64,000 bases of DNA from Azospirillum formosense (GCF_040500525.1 NZ_CP159402.1:2293501-2357500); one strand, 5' to 3'. Shown: positions 1 to 9,235, counted from the stretch's first letter. Made by a program: numbers and translations. The notes: a model not told the origin generated them from the sequence alone.

Positions 1-690
1 GGCTACGACACCCTGTCGCTGGAGCGGGTGCGCCGGCTGTCCGGCATGACCCCCGCCCCCGACGGCGTGCCCTTCGCCGAGCGGCACTTCACGATCATCG
101 CCCGCTTCGTGCCGAAGAAGAACCTGTTCCGCGCCGTCGAGGCCTACGACCTCTACCGCCGGCTGGCGGGCGACGCGGCGCGGCCCCTGCACCTCTGCGG
201 CTCCGGCCCGCTGGAGGCCGACCTGCGGGCGGAGGTCGCCCGGCGCGAGCTGGAGGGGCACATCCTCTTCCGCGGCTTCCTCCAGGAGAAGGGGATCGCG
301 GAGACGCTGGGCTCCACCCTGTGCCTCCTGCTGCCCTCGCTGGAGGAGCAGTTCGGGCTAGTGGTGAACGAGGCGCTGGCCATGGGCGTGCCGACGATCC
401 TGTCCGACCAGTGCGGCGCCCGCGACGTGCTGATCCGCAGCGGGTTGAACGGACACATCGTCGAACCCGACAACCCCGAGGGGTTGGCCCGCCACATGCT
501 GTCCGTCGCGTCGGACGAGGCGGAATGGCGCCGCCTCAGTCTCAACGGACGGCCCTTCCAGGCGCTGGCCGACGCCGGCTTTTTCGCGGAGGCCGTGGAG
601 AAGGCCCTGCACAGCCTGGGCGCCCGCAAAGACGCTGCCCAAAGCACTGATGAAAGCGCCCGCAAGGGCACCCGTGAAAGCGAAGCCTGA
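1..690 (+). CDS. Glycosyltransferase family 4 (5' end outside window)
   Basis: The reading frame is open from base 1 and ends at TGA 688-690, so only the C-terminal part is present (229 codons). It shows the GT-B C-terminal domain of GT4 enzymes: a strand with ARFVPKKNL near the start, an LCGSGPLE segment, and the donor-binding stretch PSLEEQFGLVVNEALAMGVP, with the Glu-x7-Glu spacing of retaining GT4 enzymes. The family transfers a sugar from a nucleotide-sugar to a growing glycan at the cytoplasmic membrane face. The stop overlaps the ATG of the next glycosyltransferase (ATGA), so the two are translationally coupled. Donor and acceptor cannot be read from the sequence. Confidence 0.85.
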   Translation, partial: GYDTLSLERVRRLSGMTPAPDGVPFAERHFTIIARFVPKKNLFRAVEAYDLYRRLAGDAARPLHLCGSGPLEADLRAEVARRELEGHILFRGFLQEKGIAETLGSTLCLLLPSLEEQFGLVVNEALAMGVPTILSDQCGARDVLIRSGLNGHIVEPDNPEGLARHMLSVASDEAEWRRLSLNGRPFQALADAGFFAEAVEKALHSLGARKDAAQSTDESARKGTRESEA

Positions 691-1838
691 TGACCGACCG
701 CCGCAACACCCCCCACATCGTCGTCTCGGGCCGCCTTCCCCCGCCCACGGACGGGATGAGCCGGGTCACCGCCCTGGTGCTGGACCGCCTGCGCAGCCGC
801 GGGCCGGTGCAGGCCACGGTGGAGGTCGCGGACCTGTCGCCGGGCTGGAACGGCGGCGGCCTGCGCTACCACGCGGCCAAGGCCATGCGCGTCCTGCTGG
901 CCGGCTTGCGTCTGGCCGCCGGGGCGACGATCCCCGGCCGGCGCTTCTACATGCCCGTCGATTCGGGGCTGGGGATCTTCTACACGGCGGCGCTGGCCGG
1001 CACGGCGCGGCTGTTCGGCTATGAGCGCACGCTGCACCACCATTCCTTCGCCACCATCTCCAGGCCGACTTGGCGGATGAGCCTGCTGACCCGTCTGGCC
1101 GGGACGGACTGCATGCATGTGCTGCTCTGCCCGGCCATGCAGGCGCGGTTCCAGGCGCTCTATCCGGCGGCGCAGACGGCGATGAGCGTCTCCAACGCCA
1201 TCTTCACCCCGCCGGTGCCGCGCCCGCGCCACGGCAGGTCCGGCCCGCTGCGGATCGGCCACCTGTCCAACCTGTGCGCCGAAAAGGGGCTCGACACGCT
1301 GTTCACCCTGCTGCGCGCCCTGCGGTCGGAGGGGGTGGACGTCAAGCTGGTGCTGGCCGGGCCGGGTCTGGGGCGCATGGACAACGCGCTGGTCGCCGCC
1401 GGGCTCGCCGCCTTCGACGGCGACGTGGAGTATCGCGGCCCGGTGGACGACGACGCCAAGGCGGCCTTCTACCGCGACATCGACGTGTTCGTCTTCCCCA
1501 CCCGCTACCGCAACGAGGCGCAGCCGCTGGTGCTGTTCGAGGCGATGGCGGCGGGCGTGCCGGTGCTGGCCTACGACCGCGGCTGCATCGGCAGCGACAT
1601 TCCCCGCCCCGGCCTCGTCCCGCAGGACCGCGACTTCATCCAGGCGGTGCTGCCGGCGCTGCGCCTGTGGGCCAAGGACCGCGACGCGCTGGCGCTCGCC
1701 TCGGAGCAGGCCCACGCCCGCGCCCGCGCCGCCCACGAGGCCGGGCACAGCGGCCTTGACGCCCTGCTCAACCGCATCGCCGGCCCGCTGCCCGAAGCCG
1801 CCGGAACCGCCGTCCGCCCGAAGCGCGCCATGGGCTGA
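690..1838 (+). CDS. Glycosyltransferase family 4
   Basis: This is a 382-residue GT-B fold glycosyltransferase. The N-terminal acceptor half opens with VVSGRLPPPTDGMSRVT (residues 11-27). The C-terminal Glycos_transf_1-type half lies at about 185-345 and carries the Glu-x7-Glu pair E276/E284 in RNEAQPLVLFEAMAAGVPV. It starts inside the stop of the preceding GT4 gene and ends six bases from the convergent COQ7-like gene. It presumably adds one sugar of the polysaccharide repeat unit built by this island. The two adjacent GT4 genes differ clearly in sequence and are not a recent duplication. The substrate is unknown. Confidence 0.85.
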   Translation: MTDRRNTPHIVVSGRLPPPTDGMSRVTALVLDRLRSRGPVQATVEVADLSPGWNGGGLRYHAAKAMRVLLAGLRLAAGATIPGRRFYMPVDSGLGIFYTAALAGTARLFGYERTLHHHSFATISRPTWRMSLLTRLAGTDCMHVLLCPAMQARFQALYPAAQTAMSVSNAIFTPPVPRPRHGRSGPLRIGHLSNLCAEKGLDTLFTLLRALRSEGVDVKLVLAGPGLGRMDNALVAAGLAAFDGDVEYRGPVDDDAKAAFYRDIDVFVFPTRYRNEAQPLVLFEAMAAGVPVLAYDRGCIGSDIPRPGLVPQDRDFIQAVLPALRLWAKDRDALALASEQAHARARAAHEAGHSGLDALLNRIAGPLPEAAGTAVRPKRAMG

Positions 1839-1844
1839 GCGCCG

Positions 1845-2435
1845 TCACACCCAGCGCGCCGCCCTCACCCCAACGCGGGACAGGAACACCGCCAGCCTAG
1901 CCAGCGCGCGGGCGGTCCAGGGCGGCGCCGGGTCCAGCCGGGCGGCGTCGCGGGCGTGGAGACGCTCGTCGAGGCGGCAGGCCTCCAGGAGATCCAGCAG
2001 GTCCGGGTCGGGGGCGAGGCGCCGCGCCAGGGCGATCTGCCGGGCGTAATGCCCGTCCACCCAGGCCTCCACCCCGGCGACCACCGCGTAGAAATAGGGC
2101 GGGCCGAGCCAAGCCGGCAGCCCGCCCATTATCCGGCCCGACCAGCGCCAGAAGGCCATCGGCGCGCTGCGCCGCTCCGGCGGCAGGACCGCCTCGAACA
2201 GCCGCAGGTGCCGCCGCTCGACCCGGCGGTGGGACGCGGCGAAGCGCAGGACCTCCGGGTCGGTGGTGGCGCCGGCGACCCCGTCGTAAAGGCACACCGC
2301 CACGGTCTCGCCGACATGGCTGGCGCGCAGTTCGCGCAGGATGCGCGGCGGCAGGGCGGACAGGTCGAGCCGCGGCGGCGCCAGACCGATGGTGGCGGAC
2401 GGCGGCGCCTCGGGCGACGGACAATGCGTGTCCAC
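1845..2435 (-). CDS. COQ7-like (demethoxyubiquinone hydroxylase family) diiron protein
   Basis: This 196-residue protein has the four-helix ferritin-like layout of COQ7/Coq7. All six expected iron ligands are visible: E43 (ASHVGE), E73 and H76 (VERRH), E123 (GVEAW), E157 and H160 (DERLH). COQ7 hydroxylates demethoxyubiquinone. The rest of the sequence is divergent and the context is polysaccharide synthesis, so the substrate here may differ. It starts at GTG 2435, a few bases after the stop of the beta-helix gene, and is probably co-transcribed with it. A second, standard COQ7 elsewhere in the genome would argue that this copy is specialised. The family call is good and the function is open. 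Confidence 0.65.
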   Translation of the reverse strand: MDTHCPSPEAPPSATIGLAPPRLDLSALPPRILRELRASHVGETVAVCLYDGVAGATTDPEVLRFAASHRRVERRHLRLFEAVLPPERRSAPMAFWRWSGRIMGGLPAWLGPPYFYAVVAGVEAWVDGHYARQIALARRLAPDPDLLDLLEACRLDERLHARDAARLDPAPPWTARALARLAVFLSRVGVRAARWV

Positions 2436-2439
2436 GGGC

Positions 2440-4392
2440 TCAGCGGGCCCCTTCCGGGCCGATGCGCGACCAGGGAAGCTCCTGGAAGCCGATCTTCAGG
2501 GCCGGCGAGTTCGGGCGCAGGCGGTAATCGTCCTTCGACGGGTTCATGAAATAGGGGTCCGGCAGGTTGCCTCCCTGAACGGAGCGCGCCTGCGTGCGTT
2601 CCACCGGCGCCCCCGGCGCGCGCAGCCCGCGCCCCGGACGGTCGAAGATGTTGTTCTCCAACCGGTATTCGCCGCCGGTCAGCGCCGTCACCAGTTGCTC
2701 CACCGGGACGCGGGCGTGGATGATGTTGCGGCTGGCCTCGTTGTCGCGCAGGAAACCCGCCGTTCCCGCCGACGGCACCCATTCGAAGCGCAGGAAGCGG
2801 TCGCGCTCGTCGGTCAGCACGGCGATGTTGTTCTCCACACGGTTGCCGTCGCCGCCATGGATGAAGACCGAGGCCCAGCCGGTGTCCTCCAGGAAGTTGC
2901 CCTCGACCCGCACGCCGTTGGTCAGGTCGTCCAGATAGACGCCGAAACCCTTGTAGCGGGTCATCCAGCGGCCCGCCGCGTCGGTGGCGATCCCGCCGGT
3001 CCCCCGGATGTCGTTGAAGCGGATCACCAGCTTCGTGTCGATGTCGCTGCGCCCCAGCGTCTCGATGGCGCCGAGGTCGGCGGTTTCCCGCCCGACGTCG
3101 CGGATGCGGTTGTACTCGATCACGTTGTCGGTGTTCTTGGTCTCCGGGTTCCAGTTCTTCATGGAGATGCCGTAGCGCGCGGCGTGCCGGATGTCGTTGT
3201 GGGCGATCCGCGTGCGGGTCACCCCGGCGCTCATGATGCCGCCGCCGTAGAAGTTCACCTCGCCGACATGGCGGATGGTGTTGGCGATGATCCGGTTGCC
3301 GGCGCTGCCCGGCGTCAGTTCGATCCCGCTGCGCCCCAGATGCTCCAGCCGGTTGCCGCGCACCTCGCTGTCCGCGACGCCGACCAGCAGCACGCCCGTC
3401 CCGACGGCGGAGAAGCGGTTGTCGAGGACGCGGTGACCCGAGCCGCCGGCCAGCCGCACCGCCGCCCCGTTGTAGGGCACGTCGGCGAAGGACAGCCCGT
3501 CGATGGTGATGGAATCCGCCTTCTCCGCCTGGATCAGCGGGGCGGTGCGCGCCACCACCGCCTCGCCGTCGCGGGCGAAGGCCGCCGGGTCTTGGGGGCG
3601 GAGCAGCAGGCGGCGGTCCTTGGCGCTCCAGGCGAACTGGCCGGGAAATTTCAGGAAGTCGGGGTGGCCGAGCAGGCGGAAGGTGCTGCCGTCGCGGAAC
3701 GGGTACCAGCCGTCGCGGTCGAGCACCAGCGTGCCGTTGCGGTCGATGCGCTCGATGCCGCGGATGTCGTCGGCCTGCCGCTCGCGGTCGAGCGCCTGGA
3801 CGCGCACGCCGGGGGCCGCCCAGGCCGCCTGCACGGTGCCGGGCGGGAAGCGGAACTGCCGCTTGTCGCCGCCGCCCTTGGTCTGCTGGGCGACGAACCA
3901 GCCGCTGCGGATCGGGTCCTGCGGATCGAAGGCGCCGCTCTGCGCCGCGCGCAGCCGCACCCCGCCGGCGCTGACGTCCAGCCCCGGCTCGCGGGCCAGC
4001 GGGGCCGAGACGACGCCGTCCCGCTCCGCCTTGAAGCCCGTCACCGCCTCGCCGCCCGACAGGACCGGGGTCTCGCCGGGATAGGCGGCGATGCGCAGCC
4101 CGGAATCCTCCGGCCCCAGCGTCACCGTGTCGGTCAGCCGGTGGGTGCCGCCGCGCAGAAGGATCAGGTGCAGGCCGCGCTTGCGCGCCTCCTCCACCGC
4201 GCGGGCCAGCGTGGCGACCGGGCCGTCCCGCCCGTCCGGGGTGGAGGCGGCGGCCCGCCCGGACCAGCGGTCGTCGCCCTGGGGGGAGACGTGGATCGCC
4301 GGGTCGGCCGCGAAGGACGGGTGGGTTCCAGCCAGGAAGAGGACCAGCCACAACAGCCCGCCCGCGAAGAGTCCAGGAGTCCGGCGCGTCAT
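2440..4392 (-). CDS. Exported right-handed parallel beta-helix protein
   Basis: This is a 650-residue protein. The ATG at 4392 is chosen because a near-perfect Shine-Dalgarno (GGAGGTGAT) lies directly before it and a Sec signal peptide follows (about residues 1-27, ending near SFAADP). The mature start, with IHVSPQGDD and then LRGGTHRL and YPGETPVLSGG, is the pattern of right-handed beta-helix carbohydrate-active proteins such as GH141-type enzymes. Repeated N-x-I/V coils run through the middle (NRIIANTIRH, NVIEYNRIRD). It probably acts in the periplasm or outside the cell as a glycosidase, lyase or epimerase on the island's polysaccharide. The precise activity is inference. Confidence 0.75.
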   Translation of the reverse strand: MTRRTPGLFAGGLLWLVLFLAGTHPSFAADPAIHVSPQGDDRWSGRAAASTPDGRDGPVATLARAVEEARKRGLHLILLRGGTHRLTDTVTLGPEDSGLRIAAYPGETPVLSGGEAVTGFKAERDGVVSAPLAREPGLDVSAGGVRLRAAQSGAFDPQDPIRSGWFVAQQTKGGGDKRQFRFPPGTVQAAWAAPGVRVQALDRERQADDIRGIERIDRNGTLVLDRDGWYPFRDGSTFRLLGHPDFLKFPGQFAWSAKDRRLLLRPQDPAAFARDGEAVVARTAPLIQAEKADSITIDGLSFADVPYNGAAVRLAGGSGHRVLDNRFSAVGTGVLLVGVADSEVRGNRLEHLGRSGIELTPGSAGNRIIANTIRHVGEVNFYGGGIMSAGVTRTRIAHNDIRHAARYGISMKNWNPETKNTDNVIEYNRIRDVGRETADLGAIETLGRSDIDTKLVIRFNDIRGTGGIATDAAGRWMTRYKGFGVYLDDLTNGVRVEGNFLEDTGWASVFIHGGDGNRVENNIAVLTDERDRFLRFEWVPSAGTAGFLRDNEASRNIIHARVPVEQLVTALTGGEYRLENNIFDRPGRGLRAPGAPVERTQARSVQGGNLPDPYFMNPSKDDYRLRPNSPALKIGFQELPWSRIGPEGAR

Positions 4393-4518
4393 ATCACCTC
4401 CGTTCGGCACCCCAGCGAAACTGGCGGCGGGGGGCGGATGAAGCAAAAGCGCGAACGGGGTGCCTCGAAGGCGCGGCGCGGATAGCCCTGACCGGGCAGC
4501 CCTCGCCGTCTGCGCTCC

Positions 4519-4538
4519 CGGACGGGGGGACCCGTCCG
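4519..4538 (+). promoter_or_regulatory. Leader hairpin upstream of the polymerase gene
   Basis: A perfect 8-bp inverted repeat (CGGACGGG and CCCGTCCG) with a 4-base loop lies in the 280-base divergent gap between the beta-helix gene and the polymerase. No T-run follows, so it is not a standard terminator. It could be an mRNA leader structure or an operator. Confidence 0.3.
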
Positions 4539-4672
4539 GGTCCGGCGGTGTTGCTTCCCGGAGTGCCGCCTTCGCTCCCGGGGGCGGGCACGACGACACC
4601 GCCCCACCGGCCGTCACACCACCGGCCGTGGCCGGCGGTGCCGCGCGTTCACGAGGTAAGGCGGAGTCCGGC

Positions 4673-6085
4673 ATGATCGAAACGGCGTTGATCGCGCAGG
4701 TGCTGGTGGTGGCCCTGGTCGCCGTTGTGTTCCTCAGCACCGGCACCGCGTCGATGTTCCACCCGCTGACCTACTATCTGATCTTTCACACGCTGGTCTT
4801 CGTGATCCGCCCGCTGCTGGTCCACGGCTTCGGCATCGACAACGCCTGGCTGTTCATGGGCTACTGGCCGAGCGCCGCGGAGTTCGTGAAGTCCCTGACG
4901 GTCAGTTCGGTCGCGCTCGTCGCCTTCTCCGTCGCCTGCGGCTGGGCCGGGCGGGTGAAGCCGGACCTCAGCCGGGCACCCACCTTCACCTTCGACCGGC
5001 TGGACATCACCGCCTTCGCCCTGACCGTGGCGGCGCTGGGGCCGCTGGCCATCTATTCGGCGATCCTGCGCCAGGACGGCGCCGACTTCACCGGCACCGG
5101 CGACGTGCAGATGGAGCGCGACCCGCTGACCGGCCAGCCGGTCTACGTCAACACCACCGGCTACATCGCCGAGGCCCATTCGATGGGCCTGCCGCTGACG
5201 CTGGGAATCATCTGGGTCAGCCGCTTCCACCCGCTGTCCTTCATCCCGTTCATCGCCTTCGTCAGCTACCGCGCCTATCTGGGCTGGGGACGCTGGGCGA
5301 TCATCATGGGCGTGCTCGGCATGGTGCTGCTGATCCTCTACCACACGCGCACCAAGTGGTTCCGCTGGTGGCAGCTCGCCTGCGGCCTGCCGGTGCTGCT
5401 GCTGTTCCACACGCTGGGCAACAACCGCGACTTCCTGCGCGGCGTGCTGGCCGGCACCGAGAATCCGGGCAAGCTGTTCAGCATCTTCCAGGGCGGCGAG
5501 GGCTCCTTCGTCGAGAGCGTGTCGAACCAGGACATCGCCAACTTCGACTTCCTCGCCTTCATCCTGTGGGCGGTGCCGCAGCAGTCGGGGACCTACACCT
5601 GGTTCACCCAGTATCTCCAGCTCTTCACCGAGCCGATCCCGCGCATGCTGTGGCCGGACAAGCCGATCGGCGCGCCGATCAAATGGGTGTCGCTGCACGA
5701 TTTCGGCAACTTCTCCAACCTCACCACCTCGCTGGCCGGCGACGGCTGGATGAGCGCGGGGTGGATCGGCGTGATCGTCACCATGGTGGTGGTCGGGCTG
5801 ATCCTGGGCCGGCTGCACCGCTGGTTCTGGGAATCGGGCTTCACCAACCGCTACGCGGTGCTGTTCTATTGCGCCTTCATCCCGCTGTCGCTGCAATGGT
5901 ACCGCGACGGCAACATCACCATCGTCAAGTTCGGCTTCTTCTCGCTGCTGCCCATTCTGCTGTGGATCGGCGCGACCAAGGCGCTTCGCCTGTGGATCGG
6001 CGACTCCGCCGGGACGCCGCTCGCCCAGCGCCGCCTGCCCGTGTTCCGCCTGTCAGGCTTCCGGTTCCCCGCGGACCGGGCGTGA
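4673..6085 (+). CDS. O-antigen/exopolysaccharide polymerase (Wzy-like) membrane protein
   Basis: This is a 470-residue polytopic membrane protein with about ten to twelve hydrophobic segments from residue 5 to near the end. It starts at ATG 4673, before which lies a purine-rich GAGGTAAGGCGGAG. Oligosaccharide-repeat polymerases of the Wzy type join lipid-linked repeat units on the periplasmic side. They are conserved in topology more than in sequence, with a long periplasmic loop that here includes TEPIPRMLWPDKPIG, a motif typical of this polymerase group. The neighbours are glycosyltransferases and exported polysaccharide-modifying proteins. The stop overlaps or abuts the AlgX-like gene. Confidence 0.7.
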   Translation: MIETALIAQVLVVALVAVVFLSTGTASMFHPLTYYLIFHTLVFVIRPLLVHGFGIDNAWLFMGYWPSAAEFVKSLTVSSVALVAFSVACGWAGRVKPDLSRAPTFTFDRLDITAFALTVAALGPLAIYSAILRQDGADFTGTGDVQMERDPLTGQPVYVNTTGYIAEAHSMGLPLTLGIIWVSRFHPLSFIPFIAFVSYRAYLGWGRWAIIMGVLGMVLLILYHTRTKWFRWWQLACGLPVLLLFHTLGNNRDFLRGVLAGTENPGKLFSIFQGGEGSFVESVSNQDIANFDFLAFILWAVPQQSGTYTWFTQYLQLFTEPIPRMLWPDKPIGAPIKWVSLHDFGNFSNLTTSLAGDGWMSAGWIGVIVTMVVVGLILGRLHRWFWESGFTNRYAVLFYCAFIPLSLQWYRDGNITIVKFGFFSLLPILLWIGATKALRLWIGDSAGTPLAQRRLPVFRLSGFRFPADRA

Positions 6086-6093
6086 GGCGACCG

Positions 6094-7263
6094 GTGACGG
6101 CCGGGCTGGACAGGATCCTTCTGCGTGGGCTGGCCCTGGCCGCCGCGCTGGTCCTGCCGCTGGCCTTCGCTCTGGACCCGCCGGACGGCGACCTGACGGA
6201 GCTGGGCGGCTACGCGGAGAACCGCTTCGGCCCCAGGACACCCCAGGCGATCTTCATGCCGCCTCTGGCCGAGGCGGCCCGGTCCGGCGCGTCCTACGAC
6301 GTGCTGGTGTTCGGCGACGGCTTCTCCCGCCCCGACACGGCGGAGGGCCACGGCCGCTACGGCCGTTACTGGACCGACCATCTGCGCAACCTGACCGGCC
6401 TGACCGTCGGCGTGCGGCCAGCCGGCGCCGCGACGCTGGCCGACCATCTGGCATCCCCCGACTTCCGGGAGCGCCCGCCGCGCGTGGTGATCCTGCAGTT
6501 ATCGGAGAGCGCGCTGGAGGCGCCGGTCGGCGGGCTGGAGCTGTCCACCATCACCGCCCCCCGTCCCCACGGCGCGGCGGCCCCGCGCCCCCTCGCCGTC
6601 CAGCCCCTCAACCGCCAGCCGCGCGTCCTGGAGCGCACCCGCGCCCATGCCTGGAACCCGCCGCCGGTCGGCCACGCGCTGGACCTGCTGACCAAGGCGC
6701 TGCCGCGCGCGCTGCTGAACGTGTCCGGCGGCCCGGTGGAGGAGCGGTCCCTGTCCTACGCGGGCCTGTTCAGCTCCGCCGCCGCGACGACCAGCCTGTT
6801 CCGCGCGGAGGATTTCCAGCCCTGGCGTGCCGACCACCGCCTGCTGGAGGAGCGCCGGGCCGCGCTGCGCGCGATCCAGGACGCGGTGGAGGCCAACGGG
6901 GTGACGCGCTTCCTGCTGCTGGTCGCGCCGGACAAGGGGACGGTCTACGCCGACTTCCTGCTCGATCCGCCAGCCCAACGGTCCGCGGTGGACGAGGTGA
7001 TGGCCGCCGACCCGACGCTCCAGGCGGTGCCGCTGGCCGCCGGCCTGACGGCGCTGGCCGCCGGCGGGGTGCGCGATCTGTACACGCCCAACGGCAGCCG
7101 CTGGGGGCTGGAGGGGCAGCTCTACGCGGCGCGGGCGGTCGCCCGCACGCTGGGGCGGCTGGGCGTGCTGTCCGGCGCCACCGACCCCTCGCCGGACGTC
7201 GCCATCCTGCCCTGCCGGCCCGGCCAGGGCGATTGCGCCCCCACGCGCACCCAAACCGACTGA
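6094..7263 (+). CDS. AlgX/AlgJ-like SGNH-fold protein lacking catalytic residues
   Basis: This is a 389-residue protein with an N-terminal signal anchor (about residues 8-27) and an SGNH-hydrolase-like fold of the alginate acetyltransferase type. GTG 6094 is preferred because GAGG lies six bases before it; GTG 6082, overlapping the previous stop, is possible. The block that normally reads GDSF reads GDGF (74-77), so the nucleophilic Ser is Gly. The C-terminal DxHW block reads GSRW (334-337), so Asp and His are also gone. By family knowledge such proteins O-acetylate periplasmic polysaccharide; this one looks like a binding or structural homologue. It sits between the polymerase and two GT2 genes. 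Confidence 0.65.
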   Translation: MTAGLDRILLRGLALAAALVLPLAFALDPPDGDLTELGGYAENRFGPRTPQAIFMPPLAEAARSGASYDVLVFGDGFSRPDTAEGHGRYGRYWTDHLRNLTGLTVGVRPAGAATLADHLASPDFRERPPRVVILQLSESALEAPVGGLELSTITAPRPHGAAAPRPLAVQPLNRQPRVLERTRAHAWNPPPVGHALDLLTKALPRALLNVSGGPVEERSLSYAGLFSSAAATTSLFRAEDFQPWRADHRLLEERRAALRAIQDAVEANGVTRFLLLVAPDKGTVYADFLLDPPAQRSAVDEVMAADPTLQAVPLAAGLTALAAGGVRDLYTPNGSRWGLEGQLYAARAVARTLGRLGVLSGATDPSPDVAILPCRPGQGDCAPTRTQTD

Positions 7264-7292
7264 TGGACAGGACCAGGAGGAACCGCCCAGCC

Positions 7293-8312
7293 ATGGCTCA
7301 CGACACATTCCCGGCGGACACTGATTCGGCGGACATCGTTTCGACGGACATCGCCCACGGCGTCGTCGCGATCGTCGTCACCCACAACCGCCTGCCGCTC
7401 CTCGCCACCTGCGTCGCGGCGATCCTCGGGCAGCACCCGCGGCCGGAACGGCTGGTGGTGGTGGACAGCGGGTCCAGCGACGGCACGCCGGAGTGGCTGG
7501 CCGCGCAGACGGAGCAATGGGGCGACGCTCTGGTCGTGGTGCGGCAGGCCAACTGCGGCTCCGCCGGCGCCTACCACACCGCCTTCGAGACGGCGCTCGG
7601 CCTCGGCGCGCGCTGGATCTGGAGCACCGACGACGACGGCATCCCGCAGCCGGGCGCGCTGGCCGAGTTGCTGGCCCAGGCGCGGCACCACGGCCTGTCG
7701 ATGGTCGGTCCGCTGGTGCTGGCGGCGGAGGACCGCTCCACCCTGGCCTTTCCCATGCAGGGCACCCGCGACCCGGACAGCCTGATGGCGCGGGCGGTGG
7801 ACGGGCTGGCGCCGGGCACCATCGCCCTGTTCAACGGCACGCTGATCGGGCGGGCGGTGTTCGAGCGGATCGGCAACGTGAAGCGCGAGATGTTCATCTG
7901 GGGCGACGAATACGAGTTCACCCTGCGCGCGCGCCGCGCCGGGCTGAAGGTCGGCACGGCGGTGAAGGCGCTCCACATCCATCCCGGCATGTCGCGGACG
8001 GAGCACAAGGTGCTGGGCGGCCGGCTGGGCACGGTGGAGACGATGCGGGCCGACCGGGCGCCGCATTTCTTCCGCAACATGGGCTACATCCACGCCAACT
8101 ACGAGAAGGCGGGGGTGATTCCGCGCATGATCGCCAAATACACCGCCCATTATCTGGTGAACCGGGACTTCCGCGGCCTGCGGGTCTTCCTGGACAGCTA
8201 CCTGTCCGGCCTGCGCGACGAGTATCCGGAGGAGCTGAAGCGCCCGCCGGTCCGGCTGCCCCTGCCCGAGCGGCCGCGCGCCGCCCCGTCCTCCTCCAGC
8301 GAGGTCGCCTGA
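7293..8312 (+). CDS. Glycosyltransferase family 2 (GlfT-like)
   Basis: This is a 339-residue GT-A fold enzyme. The N-terminal nucleotide-sugar site is seen in VAIVVTHNR and VVVDSGSSDGT, and the metal-binding DDD is at residues 113-115 (IWSTDDDGIPQPG). A later acidic block, MFIWGDEYEFTLRARRAG, resembles the W-D/E-E-F block of galactofuranosyl/rhamnosyl-type GT2 enzymes. ATG 7293 is chosen for the AGGAGG about twelve bases upstream; ATG 7263, overlapping the previous stop, has no ribosome site. It is probably cytoplasmic and membrane-associated, adding a sugar to the repeat unit. Galactofuranose as donor is only a suggestion. Confidence 0.8.
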   Translation: MAHDTFPADTDSADIVSTDIAHGVVAIVVTHNRLPLLATCVAAILGQHPRPERLVVVDSGSSDGTPEWLAAQTEQWGDALVVVRQANCGSAGAYHTAFETALGLGARWIWSTDDDGIPQPGALAELLAQARHHGLSMVGPLVLAAEDRSTLAFPMQGTRDPDSLMARAVDGLAPGTIALFNGTLIGRAVFERIGNVKREMFIWGDEYEFTLRARRAGLKVGTAVKALHIHPGMSRTEHKVLGGRLGTVETMRADRAPHFFRNMGYIHANYEKAGVIPRMIAKYTAHYLVNRDFRGLRVFLDSYLSGLRDEYPEELKRPPVRLPLPERPRAAPSSSSEVA

Positions 8313-9235
8313 TGCCCAGCGTCAGCGCCGTCATCGCCACCTTCAACCGCGCGCCGGAGCTGCGCACCGCGCTGTCCCGCCTGCTCGCCCAGACGCACCC
8401 CGTCGCGGAGATCCTGGTGGTGGACGACGGCTCCACGGACGGCACCGACGCCATGGTGCGGGGGGAGTTCCCCAGCGTCCACTATGTCCGGTTGCCGCAC
8501 AACGCCGGGCTGATCTACGCCCGCAACTTCGGCTTCGTGAACACGGCGGGCGACTACGTGCTGTCGGTGGATGACGATTCCTGGTTCGCCGAGCCGGACG
8601 GCCTCGCCCGCGCGGTGGCCTACATGGAGACGCACGCGGACGTGGCGGCGGTGGCCTGCAACATCGAGACGCGCGACGGGCTGGTCTATTTTCCGCCCCA
8701 ATCCGACCCCTTCGACGCGCCCTGGTACGTCGGCTGCGGCCATCTGCTGCGCCGCAGCGCGGTCGCCGCCGTCGGCCTCTACATGCCGGAGCTGTACCGC
8801 CAGGGGGAGGAGAAGGACCGCTGCCTGCGGCTGATCGGCGCCGGCCACCGGGTGGTCGCCCTGCCCGCAATCATGGTCTATCACGACAAGAGCGAGAAAG
8901 GCCGCAAGCCAGGGCTGGAGCGTTTCTACAACCACCGCAACGACCTGATCCGCGAGGTTGCCCGCTGCCCCGCCGGCCTGCTGCCCTGGCGCTTCGCGCG
9001 GAGCTGGATCGGCAACAGCTGGAAGAACCTGCGGCACGGCCCGCGGCTGACCGACCTGAAGGTCCTGCTGGCCCTGCCGGAGATCCTCCGCGTCGGCCTG
9101 AAGCACCGCGCCCCCGTCAACGAGGACGCCTACCGCCGCTGGCTGCACCTGTCGAGGACGGCCGCACCCGGCCTTCCCCAACCCGACCCGACGCCAAGCC
9201 ACAATCCCCTCCCCCGCCCAGCGGGGGAGGGTTAA
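8312..9235 (+). CDS. Glycosyltransferase family 2
   Basis: This is a 307-residue GT-A enzyme with VSAVIATFNRAPE at the start, VVDDGSTDGT for the nucleotide sugar, and the metal-binding block SVDDDSWF. The start codon overlaps the preceding stop (TGATG), so it is coupled to the GlfT-like gene. The last eight or so residues (NPLPRPAGEG) are encoded by a palindromic repeat that begins before the stop codon, so the natural C-terminus may have been replaced when the element landed. The enzyme probably adds a sugar to the same repeat unit; the specific sugar is unknown. Confidence 0.8.
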   Translation: MPSVSAVIATFNRAPELRTALSRLLAQTHPVAEILVVDDGSTDGTDAMVRGEFPSVHYVRLPHNAGLIYARNFGFVNTAGDYVLSVDDDSWFAEPDGLARAVAYMETHADVAAVACNIETRDGLVYFPPQSDPFDAPWYVGCGHLLRRSAVAAVGLYMPELYRQGEEKDRCLRLIGAGHRVVALPAIMVYHDKSEKGRKPGLERFYNHRNDLIREVARCPAGLLPWRFARSWIGNSWKNLRHGPRLTDLKVLLALPEILRVGLKHRAPVNEDAYRRWLHLSRTAAPGLPQPDPTPSHNPLPRPAGEG

